Of a stretch of DNA of 6,041 nucleotides, positions 5,534 through 6,041 are shown piece by piece. Source of the stretch: Candidatus Eiseniibacteriota bacterium. GTDB lineage: Bacteria; Eisenbacteria; RBG-16-71-46; CAIMUX01; VGJL01. The notes below the pieces were generated by a model. The model saw only the letters and a list, made by a program, of their open reading frames with translations, did not search any database and was not told the origin of the DNA. The position numbers and the translations under genes were made by a program. The stretch's first letter is position 1, and every line of letters begins with the position of its first letter. The DNA lies in NCBI GenBank assembly GCA_014729455.1, contig WJJW01000440.1:1-6041 (forward strand), written 5' to 3'.

Positions 5534-6041
5534 AACCTCCAGACCGACCGGGTTTCGAGGCGGAATCCGGTCTCGCCCGAGCCCCCGTCCCCGACCCGCG
5601 TCCAGACGACGGACCCGCGCGTCTCGAGGGAGAGGTTGTCGCGCGGCTCGAATCGCCAGACGAGGCCGATCCCGCGCCGCCGGGTCACCGGCGGGCTGAC
5701 CGTCAAGGCGCGACGCGTCGATGCCGACCCCTCCTCGCCGGTCCCCTCCCACGCCTCGCCGAGGGTTCCTCCGCCCCGGTTCTCGTAGTGCAGACTCGCT
5801 TCGAGCCGGTGGTCGGTCCCGAACGAGCGCGCGGCCCGGACGGTCAACGACTCCTGGTCCGGACCGCGCGGATCGCCGAGCGCCCGGTCCTGATGGATCC
5901 AGTCGCACGAGCATTCGGTCTCGTAGTCGACGGCGTAGACGTACCGGCCGATCTTCGCCCCCTCGATCCAGACCTCGAGGGGCGCGCCGGCCGCCTGACG
6001 GAGCAGGCCGAACCCCAGCCGCCCCCCGAGCCGCGCCGGGA
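5530..6041 (-). CDS. C-terminal part of a predicted outer-membrane beta-barrel protein (start beyond right edge)
   Basis: The minus-strand frame is open from the right edge (first full codon at 6039) to a TAG at 5532-5530, giving 169 residues. A TTG at 5847 could be read as a start, but the upstream frame continues with the same protein character, so the true start is outside the window. Alternating amphipathic strands separated by Gly/Asp/Arg turns run throughout, for example LEVWIEGAKIGRYVYAVDY, HRLEASLHYENRG, RGIGLVWRF and DNLSLETRGSVVWTR. The chain ends in TRSVWRF: a terminal Phe after an amphipathic strand is the classic outer-membrane barrel signal. A Cys-Ser-Cys (visible residues 43-45) followed by Asp-Trp is an odd detail that could form a disulfide. 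I do not recognise the family. It is a porin-like or transport barrel by inference only. Its stop interlocks with that of the 4979 gene. Confidence 0.7.
   Translation of the reverse strand, partial: PARLGGRLGFGLLRQAAGAPLEVWIEGAKIGRYVYAVDYETECSCDWIHQDRALGDPRGPDQESLTVRAARSFGTDHRLEASLHYENRGGGTLGEAWEGTGEEGSASTRRALTVSPPVTRRRGIGLVWRFEPRDNLSLETRGSVVWTRVGDGGSGETGFRLETRSVWRF

Noticed and set aside
4799..5914. A 371-codon minus-strand open frame
   Set aside because: It crosses three real features and the divergent promoter region. The product is Arg/Gly/Pro-rich without a recognisable domain.

Overview
The window is about two-thirds G+C by eye and densely packed. It looks like chromosomal DNA from a Gram-negative (diderm) bacterium. 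The evidence for an outer membrane is an Omp85-type barrel protein with the RGF loop motif, plus two further exported proteins that end in phenylalanine after an amphipathic strand. Most predicted products are exported. The mix of secreted metallopeptidase, small Omp85 protein and unnamed envelope proteins would fit an uncultivated FCB-type lineage (for example Eisenbacteria or Krumholzibacteriota), but the sequence alone does not fix the taxon.

Layout, left to right. (1) Minus strand, 1-1343: a secreted zinc metallopeptidase whose C-terminal part runs off the left edge. (2) A 128-base divergent intergenic region (1344-1471) holding two back-to-back promoters whose -35 boxes overlap. (3) Plus strand, 1472-3115: a compact one-POTRA Omp85 protein, possibly translated from a nearly leaderless mRNA. 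(4) Plus strand, 3180-4058: an unrecognised exported, probably outer-membrane protein with its own promoter. (5) Minus strand, 4062-4826: a YdfG-type NADP-dependent short-chain dehydrogenase, convergent with gene 4 and three bases away. (6) A second divergent intergenic region (4827-4978). (7) Plus strand, 4979-5533: a small periplasmic protein. (8) Minus strand, 5530 to the right edge: the C-terminal part of a predicted outer-membrane barrel, whose stop codon interlocks with that of gene 7 in a CTAG.

No obvious pathway links the genes. Strands alternate and nearly every gene has its own promoter, so these look like separate units rather than an operon. The common thread is the cell envelope: one secreted protease, one Omp85 barrel, two other predicted outer-membrane proteins and one periplasmic protein, with a single cytosolic enzyme among them. 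Several start regions share a TG-extended -10 box (TGnTAnnnT), three of them with a 17-base spacer to a -35-like box. I saw no RNA genes, mobile elements, CRISPR or long repeats. Very long open frames opposite the real genes are GC-driven shadows.
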